NCBI GenBank assembly: GCA_029688825.1
Contig: JARUKX010000025.1
Coordinates: 1-54,228 of the forward strand
DNA: 54,228 nt
Reading direction: 5' to 3'
DNA from: Haloarculaceae archaeon H-GB1-1
GTDB taxonomy: Archaea; Halobacteriota; Halobacteria; Halobacteriales; Haloarculaceae
The notes beneath the pieces are model-generated. The model saw nothing but the letters and a program-made list of their open reading frames with translations, made no database searches and was not told where the DNA came from. Position 1 is the stretch's first letter. Every line of letters starts with the position of its first letter. Shown here one piece after another: positions 23,198 to 31,730 of the stretch. The translations under genes were made by a program, and so were the position numbers.

Positions 23198-23408
23198 TTT
23201 CCTTCACGAGTGAAACTTCGGTCGCGACCGGGTTATAATGTGTGGCTGTTACAAGATTATGGGAAATGGCTCTCGTGAGCGTCGGCGTTAGCGCTATCGA
23301 CCATATGATGTGTTCGTCATCGGACCAGTGGTACATGCCATCGTAAGACACGGCTTACCGACCTGACTCACGGTCGTTTTTTGGGACCCCCGCCCGTGAA
23401 CTCCGGCA
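23198..23408. other. 211-nt intergenic region between dsrE-like and mgtE-like genes
   Basis: It holds the dsrE-like box A (23230-23237) and a T6 tract (23373-23379) that may be the box A for the mgtE-like gene. There is also a short GTAAG/CTTAC dyad (23344-23359). No gene is visible in the central part. Confidence 0.5.
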
Positions 23409-23984
23409 ATGACAGTCCGCGAGGTCGCCGTCGAGGCCTACCGGGAAGGGTTACCGGCGCTCGCGACCAGCGTCCTCGGCGGTCTCCTCGCCGGCGTCGT
23501 CCTGGGGGGCATGCGCTCGGAGTTCCGCCTCGTTCCCGGGCTCCTCGTCCTCGTTCCAGCGCTGCTCGCGACCCGCGGCAACGTCTACGGCTCGCTCGGT
23601 GCGCGCATCTCGACCGCCCTGCACCAGGGGCTCGTCGAGCCCCGGATTCGAGGCGACGACCGCCTCTGGCGCGCCATCGTCGCTGCCATCGCGAACGGCC
23701 TCGTGGCGAGTCTGTTCGCCGCCGCGGTCGCGTTCCTCGTGCTGTCGTGGCTCGGACGCCCGGCCGCGCCGCTGTCGGTCCTCCTTTCGGTCGCATTGCT
23801 CGCGGGCCTGCTGTCGGGTATCGCACTGTCGCTGACGGTGGTCGTCGTCGTCTTCGCCGGGTACCGCCGCGGGCACAACCCCGACACGCTCGTCGGCCCC
23901 ATCGTCACGACCGCGGGCGACGTGTTCGGTATCGCGTTCCTGCTGCTGGCCGTCCGGGTCGTTCTCCTGGCGGGTGGTGGGTAG
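23409..23984 (+). CDS. MgtE-type transmembrane domain protein (half 1)
   Basis: This 191-residue protein consists only of an MgtE/SLC41 membrane domain with about five hydrophobic segments. Signatures are VLVPALLATRGNVYGSLGARISTALHQG (about 46-73) and PDTLVGPIVTTAGDVFGIAFLLLAV (about 158-182, with the Asp used for Mg2+ coordination in MgtE). The cytosolic N domain and CBS domains of bacterial MgtE are absent. Its TAG stop (23982-23984) is followed without a gap by the ATG of a second such domain. The pair resembles a SLC41-like two-domain transporter split in two genes, likely a divalent cation channel or antiporter. Confidence 0.85.
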   Translation: MTVREVAVEAYREGLPALATSVLGGLLAGVVLGGMRSEFRLVPGLLVLVPALLATRGNVYGSLGARISTALHQGLVEPRIRGDDRLWRAIVAAIANGLVASLFAAAVAFLVLSWLGRPAAPLSVLLSVALLAGLLSGIALSLTVVVVVFAGYRRGHNPDTLVGPIVTTAGDVFGIAFLLLAVRVVLLAGGG

Positions 23985-24542
23985 ATGGCGACCGACTGGA
24001 CGGTACGGGCCATTACTCGCGCGATGATGCCCGTCCTGCTCGTCCTGACGCTCGTCGAAATCGGGAGCGGGCTCGTCCTCGGGACGTTCGAGGCCGATCT
24101 GCTGGCGTCGCCGTCGCTGCTCGTGCTGGTCCCCGTGACCATCGGGACCGCGGGGAACCTCGGGAGCGTGCTCGCCGCCAGGCTCTCGACGGCCATGCAC
24201 CTCGGGACACTGTCGTTCGAACCGGAGGACGACGTTCTCCAGGGCAACGCCGTCGCGACGCTCGCGCTCGCGCTCACCGTCTTCCCGGTCATCGGGGCCG
24301 GTGCGTGGGCGCTCGCGACGGTGACGGTCGGCAGCAGGCTCGCGCTCTCGACGGTCGTGGTGGTCGCGTTCGTCAGCGGCGAGGTGCTGGCGGTACTCGC
24401 CGTCGTCGTCACCGCTGTCGCGACCTACACTGCCTATCGGTTCGAACTCGACCCGGACGACGTGGTCATCCCCGTGGTGACAAACGCCTGCGACGTCCTC
24501 GGCGTGGTCGTCCTCTTTCTGGTCGTGCAGATTCTGGTGTGA
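23985..24542 (+). CDS. MgtE-type transmembrane domain protein (half 2)
   Basis: This 185-residue partner of the preceding gene has the same pattern: VLVPVTIGTAGNLGSVLAARLSTAMHLG (about 46-73) and PDDVVIPVVTNACDVLGVVVLFLV (about 158-181, again with an Asp). The two halves are clearly homologous but diverged, as in SLC41 proteins where two MgtE domains form an inverted pair. The start directly abuts the stop of half 1, so expression must be tightly coupled and a heterodimer is likely. It lacks regulatory domains. Confidence 0.85.
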   Translation: MATDWTVRAITRAMMPVLLVLTLVEIGSGLVLGTFEADLLASPSLLVLVPVTIGTAGNLGSVLAARLSTAMHLGTLSFEPEDDVLQGNAVATLALALTVFPVIGAGAWALATVTVGSRLALSTVVVVAFVSGEVLAVLAVVVTAVATYTAYRFELDPDDVVIPVVTNACDVLGVVVLFLVVQILV

Positions 24543-24597
24543 GTTCCGACCGTCGATAATCGACGCCTATATGGGAAATTCGTCCTGAGAGACGGCC

Positions 24598-25608
24598 GTG
24601 CCGTCACCAGTGGACCTCGTCGTCGGGACCGTCCTCCCCCGCGTCGCCAAGATAACACTCTTCATCTCGGTGGGGGTCTACCTGGCGAATCTCGCGGTCG
24701 CGTTCGGCGCGGTCCGGAAGATAGCCGCCCTCTCGAAGCCGCTCACGAAGCCGGCGAACCTCCCCGTCGAGGTCGGGACCGCCATCCTGACGACCGCCGC
24801 GTCGACGACGGCGGGCTACGGGATGCTCGCCGAGTTCCGCGAATCGGGGATGCTGGACGACCGGGCCACGCTCGTCGCGGTCACGATAAACACGTTCTTC
24901 GGGTTCGCTTCACACATCATCACCTTCTACGTCCCCGTCCTCATCCCCATCCTCGGCCTGAAGGTCGGGCTCATGTACGTCGGCGCACGCGCGCTCATCT
25001 CGCTCGCCATCACCATCACCGGCATCGTCGCCGGGATGGCGCTGCTCTCCGAGCGTAACGTCGATTACGCTGCGCTGCCCGACGGGGTCGAGACGCCCGA
25101 GGACGAATCGTCGACGACCCGTGAGAAGCTCCGGAACGCCGCCGAGAACACCTGGAGCAAGGTCGTCGACATCCTCCCGCGTCTCGCCGTCGTCTACACG
25201 CTGGTCGTCCTCTTGATGGCCTACTACGACACGGTGGTCCGGGTCCTCCAGCCCGTGGTCGACCTGCGCCAGCTGGCCGCCGTCACCGACGCGCTGGCCG
25301 CCGGCGTCGGTCTCCCCGCGGCCGCCGCGCCGGTCATCGCCGTCTTCGCCGTCGACACGACGAACGGTGCGCTCGTCATCGCGCCGCTGATCCACAACGG
25401 GACGTTCACGGCGACGCAGGCAGTCGCGACCATGCTCGTCGGCGGCATCCTCACGTTCGCCGTCTCCACGTTCCGTCGCTCCATCCCCTTCCAGTACGGC
25501 ATCTGGGGCGCGGAGTTCGGCTCGAAGGTCATCGTGGTCAACATCTCGCTGAAGGTCGTGTTCATCTCGGCGGCGCTGGCGGTGTTGCTGACGATGCCGG
25601 GACTCTGA
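24598..25608 (+). CDS. Nucleoside-recognition (gate-domain) membrane protein
   Basis: This 336-residue membrane protein has about eight hydrophobic segments and the gate/nucleoside-recognition domain pattern, with two related halves (AAALSKPLTKPANLPVEVG and ALVIAPLIHNGTFTATQAV). It is related to spore-maturation and YjiH-type proteins whose transport substrate is unknown. The start codon is GTG (24598); no ATG is available nearby. It follows the mgtE pair after 55 nt on the same strand and may be co-transcribed. Confidence 0.75.
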   Translation: MPSPVDLVVGTVLPRVAKITLFISVGVYLANLAVAFGAVRKIAALSKPLTKPANLPVEVGTAILTTAASTTAGYGMLAEFRESGMLDDRATLVAVTINTFFGFASHIITFYVPVLIPILGLKVGLMYVGARALISLAITITGIVAGMALLSERNVDYAALPDGVETPEDESSTTREKLRNAAENTWSKVVDILPRLAVVYTLVVLLMAYYDTVVRVLQPVVDLRQLAAVTDALAAGVGLPAAAAPVIAVFAVDTTNGALVIAPLIHNGTFTATQAVATMLVGGILTFAVSTFRRSIPFQYGIWGAEFGSKVIVVNISLKVVFISAALAVLLTMPGL

Positions 25609-25632
25609 CTCGAAAATCTGCGACGGGCCGGC

Positions 25633-26046
25633 TCAGACGTCGAGCGGTCGGCCGCCTTCGGTCGGCGGCGCGACGTGGTCGACGAGTGATTCCACGTCGG
25701 GGTCGTTCACCCGGACGCGGACGTGGAGGTCGCCGAGTTCGCTCGGGTCGCCGACGGCGAAGTTCACCCGTCCCTCGAAGGCCGCCTGTTTCTTCAGGTC
25801 GAACGAGAACGTGTCGCCGCGGCGGTTCTCGAAGAAGATGCCGCGCGCGGTGTCGAGGATCTCATGACGGTGCAACAGCTCCGAGAAGTGCTCCAGTTCG
25901 TGCGTCTCGCCCCGGAGTTCGCCCGGTCCCTGCTCGACGGTCGCACCGGGAAAGAGGTTGGTGATGGCGTCTGCGACGCGGTCGGTCACCTCGGTGTCGT
26001 TGACCGGCGCGGTGATCTGCACGTCGATGCTGTACACTGTGCTCAT
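25633..26046 (-). CDS. UPF0201 family RNA-binding-like protein
   Basis: This 137-residue protein matches the archaeal UPF0201 (COG1325) family: YSIDVQITAPVNDTEVTDRVADAITNLFPGA, LEHFSELLHRHEILDTARGIFF and NFAVGDPSELGDLHVRVRVNDP. The fold is related to ribosomal L5-like RNA-binding domains and the family is annotated as RNA-binding, though its target is not established. It overlaps the UPF0200 gene by 4 nt (26043-26046), so the two are translationally coupled, a linkage common in archaea. Confidence 0.88.
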   Translation of the reverse strand: MSTVYSIDVQITAPVNDTEVTDRVADAITNLFPGATVEQGPGELRGETHELEHFSELLHRHEILDTARGIFFENRRGDTFSFDLKKQAAFEGRVNFAVGDPSELGDLHVRVRVNDPDVESLVDHVAPPTEGGRPLDV

Positions 26047-26609
26047 GGTCGCTGGAGAGGCTCTGGACCTTCTTCGAGGAGCGTGTGCACCTTCTCCTGG
26101 AACGTTTCGAGCGTACCCGTGTTGTCGAGGGTCACGTCGGCCATCTCGATGGCCGCGTCCATGCCGAAGCCCTTCTCCCGTTCGTCCCGGTCGGCCAGCG
26201 ACTCGCCGCCGTCTTCGGCGCTCGCGTCACGACCGCGAAGGTCGAGTCGCTCGGCACGCGTCTCGAACGGTGCGTGAACGGCCACGAGGACGAAGTCGTC
26301 GCCGAACGCGTCGACGAATCGCTCCACTTCGACGTCAGAGCGGATGCCGTCGACGAGCACCGTCTCGCTCGTCTCCAGTTCGTCCTCGATGATCGGAAGC
26401 GAGCGCTGCGCGATTGCGTCCGGGCCGTTCTCCTCGCGCAGTGCCTTCGCGACGGTGCCGTGGTCGGTCGCGGGGTCGAGCCCTCGGTCGCGACACTCCG
26501 CGCGGATGACGTCGCCCATGGTCACGACGGGGACGCCCTCCGCCTTCGCGACGGCCGCGGCCTCGCTCTTGCCGCTCCCTGGCAGGCCGACGAAACCGAG
26601 TACGGTCAT
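26043..26609 (-). CDS. UPF0200 family nucleotide kinase-like protein
   Basis: This 188-residue P-loop protein has GLPGSGKSEAAAVA (about 8-21), MGDVIRAECRDRG, a Walker B-like VLVDGIRSDVEVERF and RAERLDLRGR. This resembles dephospho-CoA kinase and adenylate kinase relatives. UPF0200 is an archaeal family without proven substrate; annotations as dephospho-CoA kinase are uncertain. Start 26609 is supported by a box A (CTTATACGG on the minus strand, about 26632-26640). Its stop overlaps the UPF0201 start by 4 nt. Confidence 0.88.
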   Translation of the reverse strand: MTVLGFVGLPGSGKSEAAAVAKAEGVPVVTMGDVIRAECRDRGLDPATDHGTVAKALREENGPDAIAQRSLPIIEDELETSETVLVDGIRSDVEVERFVDAFGDDFVLVAVHAPFETRAERLDLRGRDASAEDGGESLADRDEREKGFGMDAAIEMADVTLDNTGTLETFQEKVHTLLEEGPEPLQRP

Positions 26610-26690
26610 TGCAGAATGCTTGTCCGAGACTCCGTATAAGCACACCGTCTCGCCAGTAGTGCTTTCCCCGCTGGCCGTCTAGACCCGCTC

Positions 26691-27068
26691 ATGGCAGACC
26701 GCTCGCTCTTCGTCCGCGCGCTCTGGTTCCTCGTCGTCGGCTGGTGGGTGACCCCTATCGTCGTCAACGTCGCGTGGCTGCTCAACGCGACGATCATCCT
26801 CCTGCCGCTGGGAATCAAGCTCATCAACCTCGTACCGACGGTCCTCACGCTGGCGGAACCCCGCTCGCTCGACACGCCGGAGACTGCCCGCGGTCAGCAC
26901 TCGCTGGTCGTTCGCGCGGTCTACTTCGTGTTCGTCGGCTGGTGGCTGAGCCTCGCCTGGGCGAACGTCGCGAACGTCTTCGCCGTGTCCATCATCGGGC
27001 TCCCCATCGCACTCTGGATGTTCAACCGGCTCCCGTACGTCACGTCGCTGTATCGCTTCCACGGCTAG
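26691..27068 (+). CDS. YccF domain membrane protein
   Basis: This 125-residue protein is made of two similar halves: LFVRALWFLVVGWWVTPIVVNVAWLLNATIILLPLGIKLINLVP and LVVRAVYFVFVGWWLSLAWANVANVFAVSIIGLPIALWMFNRLP. Each contains membrane segments and the GWW motif of YccF proteins. The function of YccF is unknown. It is a single gene, divergent from the UPF0200/0201 pair and convergent with the prenyl synthase. Confidence 0.85.
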   Translation: MADRSLFVRALWFLVVGWWVTPIVVNVAWLLNATIILLPLGIKLINLVPTVLTLAEPRSLDTPETARGQHSLVVRAVYFVFVGWWLSLAWANVANVFAVSIIGLPIALWMFNRLPYVTSLYRFHG

Positions 27069-27080
27069 CACGAGTCCCCG

Positions 27081-27923
27081 CTATCGCTCGCGGGCGACGA
27101 CGAACTCCGCGAGGTCCTCCAGGTAGTCCATGGCCTGCTCTTCACTGGCGTCTACCCTCGAGAGGGCTTCGAGTGCCGCGTCGGATGTCTCGCGGGCGCG
27201 CTCGTTCGCCTCCTCGGGCGAGAGGTCGGTCACCTGCACGAGTGACGGGCGTTCCATCTTCTCGTCCGTTCCCGCGGGTTTGCCGAGCTTCTCCGAGTCC
27301 GCGGTCGCGTCGAGCACGTCGTCGCGCATCTGGAAGGCGACGCCGACCCGCTCGGCGTACTGGCCGAAGGCCTCGACGGTGTAGGCCTCCGTGTCAGCGG
27401 CTATCGCGCCGAGCTCCGCCGCCGCACGGAACAGCGCCCCGGTCTTCCGTCGGGCCAGCGTCAGGTACTCCTCCTCGCTGCTCGGGACCGAGGTCAGCTC
27501 CGTCGCTTCCCCCTCGCCCAGTTCGACCATCGCCTCCGAGACGGCCTGCATCGCGCGCTCGTCGGCCGAGAACAGCGCGAACGCCTCACCCAAGAGCCCG
27601 TCACTGGCGATGATAGCTGGTCCGTGGCCGAACTCCGCCCACGCGCTCGGGACGCCGCGACGGACGTCCGAGCGGTCGATGATGTCGTCGATGACCAACG
27701 ACGCGCTGTGGACGATCTCGATGCCGACCGCGAAGTCGATCGCCTGCTCGACGTCGCCGCCCATCGCCTCACACACCAGCACCGTGACAGTCGGTCTGAC
27801 GCGCTTTCCCCCCGAGAGGACGACGTGCTGTACTTGGTCGGCCAGCTCCGAGGGCTCGACCGCTTCCAAAACCTCCGTGAGCCGGTCTTCGACGCGTGCC
27901 CGCCGGCTCTCGAGATACTCCAT
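27081..27923 (-). CDS. Polyprenyl diphosphate synthase (GGPP/FGPP-type)
   Basis: This 280-residue trans-prenyltransferase has GGKRVRP (about 38-44), a first Asp-rich motif DDIIDRSDVRRG (D79, D80, D83) and a second DDVLD (D201, D202, D205). It condenses IPP with allylic diphosphates for archaeal lipids or quinone side chains. The first motif has the two-residue spacing of short-chain synthases, so C15-C25 products are likely. Haloarchaea carry several such genes and the product length cannot be read here. It is 56 nt downstream of the membrane winged-helix gene on the same strand. Confidence 0.9.
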   Translation of the reverse strand: MEYLESRRARVEDRLTEVLEAVEPSELADQVQHVVLSGGKRVRPTVTVLVCEAMGGDVEQAIDFAVGIEIVHSASLVIDDIIDRSDVRRGVPSAWAEFGHGPAIIASDGLLGEAFALFSADERAMQAVSEAMVELGEGEATELTSVPSSEEEYLTLARRKTGALFRAAAELGAIAADTEAYTVEAFGQYAERVGVAFQMRDDVLDATADSEKLGKPAGTDEKMERPSLVQVTDLSPEEANERARETSDAALEALSRVDASEEQAMDYLEDLAEFVVARER

Positions 27924-27979
27924 CGCCCGAAGGTCAAGCGCTGCTGTGGCAAGTAGGTGACGGAATACTGCGCCGCCGC

Positions 27980-29197
27980 TCAGGACTCGAAGTCCGCGAC
28001 GTCCTCGTCGGGGAAGGAGATGAGGTTCTCCCGTCCGAGTCGGAGCTTCTCGATGCGGCCGTCGTCGGCCATCGCCGAGAGCAACTGCGAGACCTTCGCG
28101 TTCGACCAGCCGGTCTCCTTGACGATGTTCGCCTGCTTCATCCGCCCGCCGTTCTGCTCTAGCAGGCGTTCGACCCGCTCCTCGTCGCTCAGCAGTTCCT
28201 CGTCGACCGCGTCGTCGCTCTCTGTCTCGTCGCCTTCGGCGTCGGCCGCGGCCGCTTCCACTCCGGTTGCACCGTCTTCGTCCGCCGTCTCTGCGGGAGC
28301 GGTGTCCACGACGTCTCGCGATGCCGGCCCGGAGCCGTCGGCCTCCTCGGAGACGACTGCGCCGTCACCGTTCGGGTCCGGAACGTCCGGAGCCCCGTCT
28401 CTGAGCACGTACGCTGCGACTGCGAGCGCGCCGACGCCGCCGACGAGAACGATTCCCCACACGGGAAGGCCGTTGGAGAACGGCCCCGTGGGCACCGGTG
28501 TGGTGGTCGTCACGGTCGTCTGCTTCGACCCGCGGTAGATGACCCACGGGCCGTCCGAACCGAACGTCGTCTCCCCGCTCCAGCGGAGGGTCCCGTTCTC
28601 GACGCCGATGGGGGGTGAACTGTCGACGCCGTAGCCGGGCGGCGGGCGGATGACGAGCGTCTGTCCCGGTGCCAGACTCGGCAGCCACGTCCCGTTCGGC
28701 GTCTCGAACGCGTCGCGGACGATCAATCTCTCACCCCGCTGTTTCGCGAAGTTCGTCCACGTGAACGCCAGCACGAGCCGTCCGGTATCGTTGACTCGAC
28801 GCGCGTCACGATGGACGTTCGCGATCTCCATCGGTCGTCCCGTGGCAGTGCTCGCCTGCTCGCTCGCCCGTTCGAACGCGGCCAGGCCGAGCTGCGTCGT
28901 CTCACCGTCCTCGAACTCGGTGGCGAGTCGCTCGAACGCCTCGACGTCCGAGTCCGTCTCTAGCTCGAACGTGGTCGTGACCGACCAACGCGCGTCGCCG
29001 TTCGGTTGCACGTGGATGACCATCTTCGTCTTCGGTGGACCGTCGCCTTCGAGCTGCGTTGCGGGCGTCGCGCCGAGGCTTGCCGGTGCGTTCTCACCGG
29101 AGAGTCCCGTCGCTTGCGGTACCTGAGCCGCTCCCGTGACCGTGACTGAGAGGAGTACCAGGAGGGCAAAGAGAGCGGCAACTGACCGCGAGGGCAT
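27980..29197 (-). CDS. Membrane-anchored winged-helix protein with an extracellular domain
   Basis: This is a 405-residue protein. The N terminus is a Sec signal (about 5-23). An ectodomain of about 215 residues follows (motifs MVIHVQPNGDARWSVTTTFEL, RLVLAFTWTNFA and LVIRPPPGYGVD). A single membrane helix spans about 243-264 (WGIVLVGGVGALAVAAYVL). A long acidic Ala-rich linker then leads to a C-terminal winged helix (about 336-400: RVERLLEQNGGRMKQANIVKETGWSNAKVSQLLSAM, GRIEKLRLGRENLI). The topology implies DNA binding in the cytosol and sensing outside. This kind of protein is conserved in haloarchaea without known ligand. ATG 29236 with box A (TTTTAAA) near 29256-29263 is possible; 29197 gives the cleaner signal peptide. 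It is divergent from the secreted gene at 29338. Confidence 0.8.
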   Translation of the reverse strand: MPSRSVAALFALLVLLSVTVTGAAQVPQATGLSGENAPASLGATPATQLEGDGPPKTKMVIHVQPNGDARWSVTTTFELETDSDVEAFERLATEFEDGETTQLGLAAFERASEQASTATGRPMEIANVHRDARRVNDTGRLVLAFTWTNFAKQRGERLIVRDAFETPNGTWLPSLAPGQTLVIRPPPGYGVDSSPPIGVENGTLRWSGETTFGSDGPWVIYRGSKQTTVTTTTPVPTGPFSNGLPVWGIVLVGGVGALAVAAYVLRDGAPDVPDPNGDGAVVSEEADGSGPASRDVVDTAPAETADEDGATGVEAAAADAEGDETESDDAVDEELLSDEERVERLLEQNGGRMKQANIVKETGWSNAKVSQLLSAMADDGRIEKLRLGRENLISFPDEDVADFES

Positions 29198-29337
29198 ACT
29201 CACCACTCTCTCTCCTCGCGGGAAAACGCTTTCCATGATAAACTGTCATAGGCTGATTTAAAATGTCTCGACGGCTCTCGTCACGTCTCTGTCTCAAGTA
29301 GCGGGGTTTTTGTAATCGCAGGCGAAACGTCTGGTGA

Positions 29338-30579
29338 ATGCGCGCGACCCGCTCTGTTGCCCTCTCGCTCCTGCTCGTGTTCGCCCTCCTCGTGGCAGCG
29401 GTACCAGCGGTGCGACCGGTCGCCGCTGACGATTCCTCCCCGGGGACAGCTCACACGGTCTCCCCGAGTCAGAACACGACGAGCTTCCTGGCCATCGAAG
29501 CCTCCGAAACAGAGCGTGATCAGTACGGATCGACCTCGATCGACGTGGCTGGTGCCGTCGCGGTAGACACCGAAAAACTGCACGGCCGATACAACGAACT
29601 CTCGTTACGGACTGGCTTCATCGCGAACGACGACTCCGAACGTCGGATTGAACTCCTCAGGTCGGAAGCGTCACGCATCGAACGCCGGACTGACGCCCTG
29701 GAAGAACGCCAGCGCCGCGCTCTCCGGCAGTACAACGAGGGAACCATCTCGACGCATCGGTTCCTCCGCGAACTCGCCCGAATCGACGCCGCCGCGCGAG
29801 CTCTCGACACCCAGCTCGTGACGGTCCGGCGCGACCTCGAACCCGCCGGAACGTTCTCCCTACCGAATCGATTACGGAGCCGGTACGACAACCTCCAGGC
29901 GGACCTCGTCACGCTCGAGGGCCCAGTGCGCCGCCAGCTCGCGGCGTCGCTGGCGACGAAAGAGTCGACGCGAGTCCTCGTTCTCACCTCCGAGGACGCG
30001 ATCGTCCTCTCCCAGACGACCACGAACAGGTACGTCCGGGAGGCGTACCTCGGCGACGAACGAGAACCCGGCGGGGTCGACCAGTTCGGCGCGTCCGACC
30101 GCCCGCGAATCAGCGTCGCATACCAGCGGGCTGCGGAGCTCTACCCGTGGGCGTTCGACGTCGAGAACGCCCTCGCGCCGCCGAGCGCGACCGGCTTCGG
30201 GAATACGTCCGTGTATCGTATCAGCGTCGACCACTCCCAGGGAGACCTGACGACGTACCTCGACGGGTCGACCCAGAACGCGTTCCGGGAGATACAGAGC
30301 AAGCGACTCCGGAGCATCCCGACCTCGCGAGTCTCGAACAACACCGTGCCGCTGACGCTACGGGTCAACCACACCCACGCGACCGGGCCGATGCAGGTCA
30401 CGCTGATTCGGAACGCCGGCGACGAGCCCATCGACGGCACCGTCCGCGTCAACGGTGACCGGGTCGGTCGGACGGGGAGCGACGGGACGCTCTGGACGGT
30501 GACACCGAACAGTTACACGGTCGTCAACGTCACCACGGCAGCCGGCGAGAGCGTTCAGGTTTCGTTCTCGCCGAACTGA
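29338..30579 (+). CDS. Secreted helical protein of unknown function
   Basis: This 413-residue protein has a Sec signal (MRATRSVALSLLLVFALLVA, cleavage near AAD at about 28-31). A long helical/coiled-coil region of Arg-rich heptads follows (about 95-150: ERRIELLRSEASRIERRTDALEERQRRALRQYNEG), then a mixed domain and a C-terminal beta-sandwich-like domain (about 330-413, with TLIRNAGDEPIDGTVRVNGDRVG). There is no C-terminal anchor. I know of no characterised family. Its start lies 140 nt from the start of the membrane winged-helix gene on the other strand. A GGTTTTTGTAA box A (about 29306-29316) lies about 27 nt upstream. Confidence 0.75.
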   Translation: MRATRSVALSLLLVFALLVAAVPAVRPVAADDSSPGTAHTVSPSQNTTSFLAIEASETERDQYGSTSIDVAGAVAVDTEKLHGRYNELSLRTGFIANDDSERRIELLRSEASRIERRTDALEERQRRALRQYNEGTISTHRFLRELARIDAAARALDTQLVTVRRDLEPAGTFSLPNRLRSRYDNLQADLVTLEGPVRRQLAASLATKESTRVLVLTSEDAIVLSQTTTNRYVREAYLGDEREPGGVDQFGASDRPRISVAYQRAAELYPWAFDVENALAPPSATGFGNTSVYRISVDHSQGDLTTYLDGSTQNAFREIQSKRLRSIPTSRVSNNTVPLTLRVNHTHATGPMQVTLIRNAGDEPIDGTVRVNGDRVGRTGSDGTLWTVTPNSYTVVNVTTAAGESVQVSFSPN

Positions 30580-30588
30580 ACGCCGGGC

Positions 30589-31209
30589 CTACTCCGGCAC
30601 CTGGGCGACCGTCGTTATGGCGGCGTTCGGGCTGTAGGACGGCCCCATCGTCACGTGGCGGAACTCGCGGAAACCGGCCTCGCTGAACATGCGGTCGGCC
30701 TCGTCCGCGTCGTAGAACAGCATGATAGCGTCGACGACCTTCTGAAAGAGCGTGTTGGTCGGGTAGTTCGGCCCGACGACGAGGACCTGTCCTCCTGGCT
30801 TCGTGACGCGTCGGAACTCGGCGAGCGCCGTGACCGGATTCGGCCAGTACTCGATCGACCCCGACGACCAGAGCACGTCGAAGGCGTCGTCCTCGAACGG
30901 GAGTCGCTCGGCGTCGCCGCGGTAGAACCGAACGGTGTCGTGCTTGCCGAACTTCGCCCAGGCCTTCTCCATCTGATGGACGCTCTGGTCCAGCGCGTGG
31001 ACGTCGTCCGTGTACTGCAACAGCCCTGCCGTCCCGAAACCAGTGCCACAGCCCACGTCGAGGACGCGGTCCCCTGCGTCGATGTCGAGCAGGCCCAGCG
31101 CCTCCCCGCGCATCTCCTCGTTCCAGATGAAGGGGTTGATCTGGTCGTATATCTTCGAGAGGTATTTGTAGAATAGCCGCGCCCGCGCCTTGTTCTCGAG
31201 GATTCCCAT
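30589..31209 (-). CDS. SAM-dependent methyltransferase (quinone methyltransferase-like)
   Basis: This 206-residue class I methyltransferase has motif I VLDVGCGTGFGT (about 49-60), GDAERLPFEDDAFDVLWSSGSIEYW (motif II region) and VTKPGGQVLVVGP. The N terminus (ARLFYKYLSKIYDQINPFIWNEEMRGEAL) resembles MPBQ/MSBQ quinone methyltransferases of cyanobacteria and plants. In haloarchaea a menaquinone methylation role is plausible but not proven. Start 31209 gives the family N terminus, and a box A-like GAATTATGG lies about 27 nt upstream on the minus strand. It is divergent from atpH. Confidence 0.8.
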   Translation of the reverse strand: MGILENKARARLFYKYLSKIYDQINPFIWNEEMRGEALGLLDIDAGDRVLDVGCGTGFGTAGLLQYTDDVHALDQSVHQMEKAWAKFGKHDTVRFYRGDAERLPFEDDAFDVLWSSGSIEYWPNPVTALAEFRRVTKPGGQVLVVGPNYPTNTLFQKVVDAIMLFYDADEADRMFSEAGFREFRHVTMGPSYSPNAAITTVAQVPE

Positions 31210-31397
31210 TGCCCGAGCGTTGGGAGGTGCGCGCCATAATTCTGCGGATTCACAGCGGGACCCGACCACCACGGGTTCTCGCCGTCCGCATTCGCCGCCC
31301 GTGTCCGGATCCGAGTGGGGGCACATCGTGGTGCGATGGCCCGAGAGACTTCGCAACAACCAAATAGGCGCTAGAGCTATTTCGACGCGATTAGAGA

Positions 31398-31730
31398 ATG
31401 CCAAGGCCAGAGGTTCTCGAGAACATAACGGAGGCCGAAGATGAGGCCGACGAGATCGTCGCCGAGGCCGAAGAAGAGCGCGAGCAGATCATCGCCGACG
31501 CTCGCGAGGAGGCCGAGGAGATCCGGGCCGAGGCCCGGCAAGCGGCGACCGAACGCGCCGACGAACGCCTCGCGGAGGCCCGCGAGGAGATCGAGACCGA
31601 GCGAGAAGCGCTCCTGGCGGACGGCAAGGAGGCTCGCGAGGAACTCAGCTCGCACGCCGAGCAACACACAGACGACGTGATCGAACACGTCGTCGACCTG
31701 TTCGAGGAGGCGGTACATGCTCAGACCTGA
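31398..31730 (+). CDS. atpH: A-type ATP synthase subunit H
   Basis: This 110-residue, almost entirely helical protein (AEDEADEIVAEAEEEREQI..., hendecad-like pattern) is the peripheral-stalk subunit H (AhaH), which forms the stator coiled coil with subunit E. It is the first gene of the ATP synthase cluster, and its stop overlaps the atpI start by 14 nt. Confidence 0.9.
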   Translation: MPRPEVLENITEAEDEADEIVAEAEEEREQIIADAREEAEEIRAEARQAATERADERLAEAREEIETEREALLADGKEAREELSSHAEQHTDDVIEHVVDLFEEAVHAQT

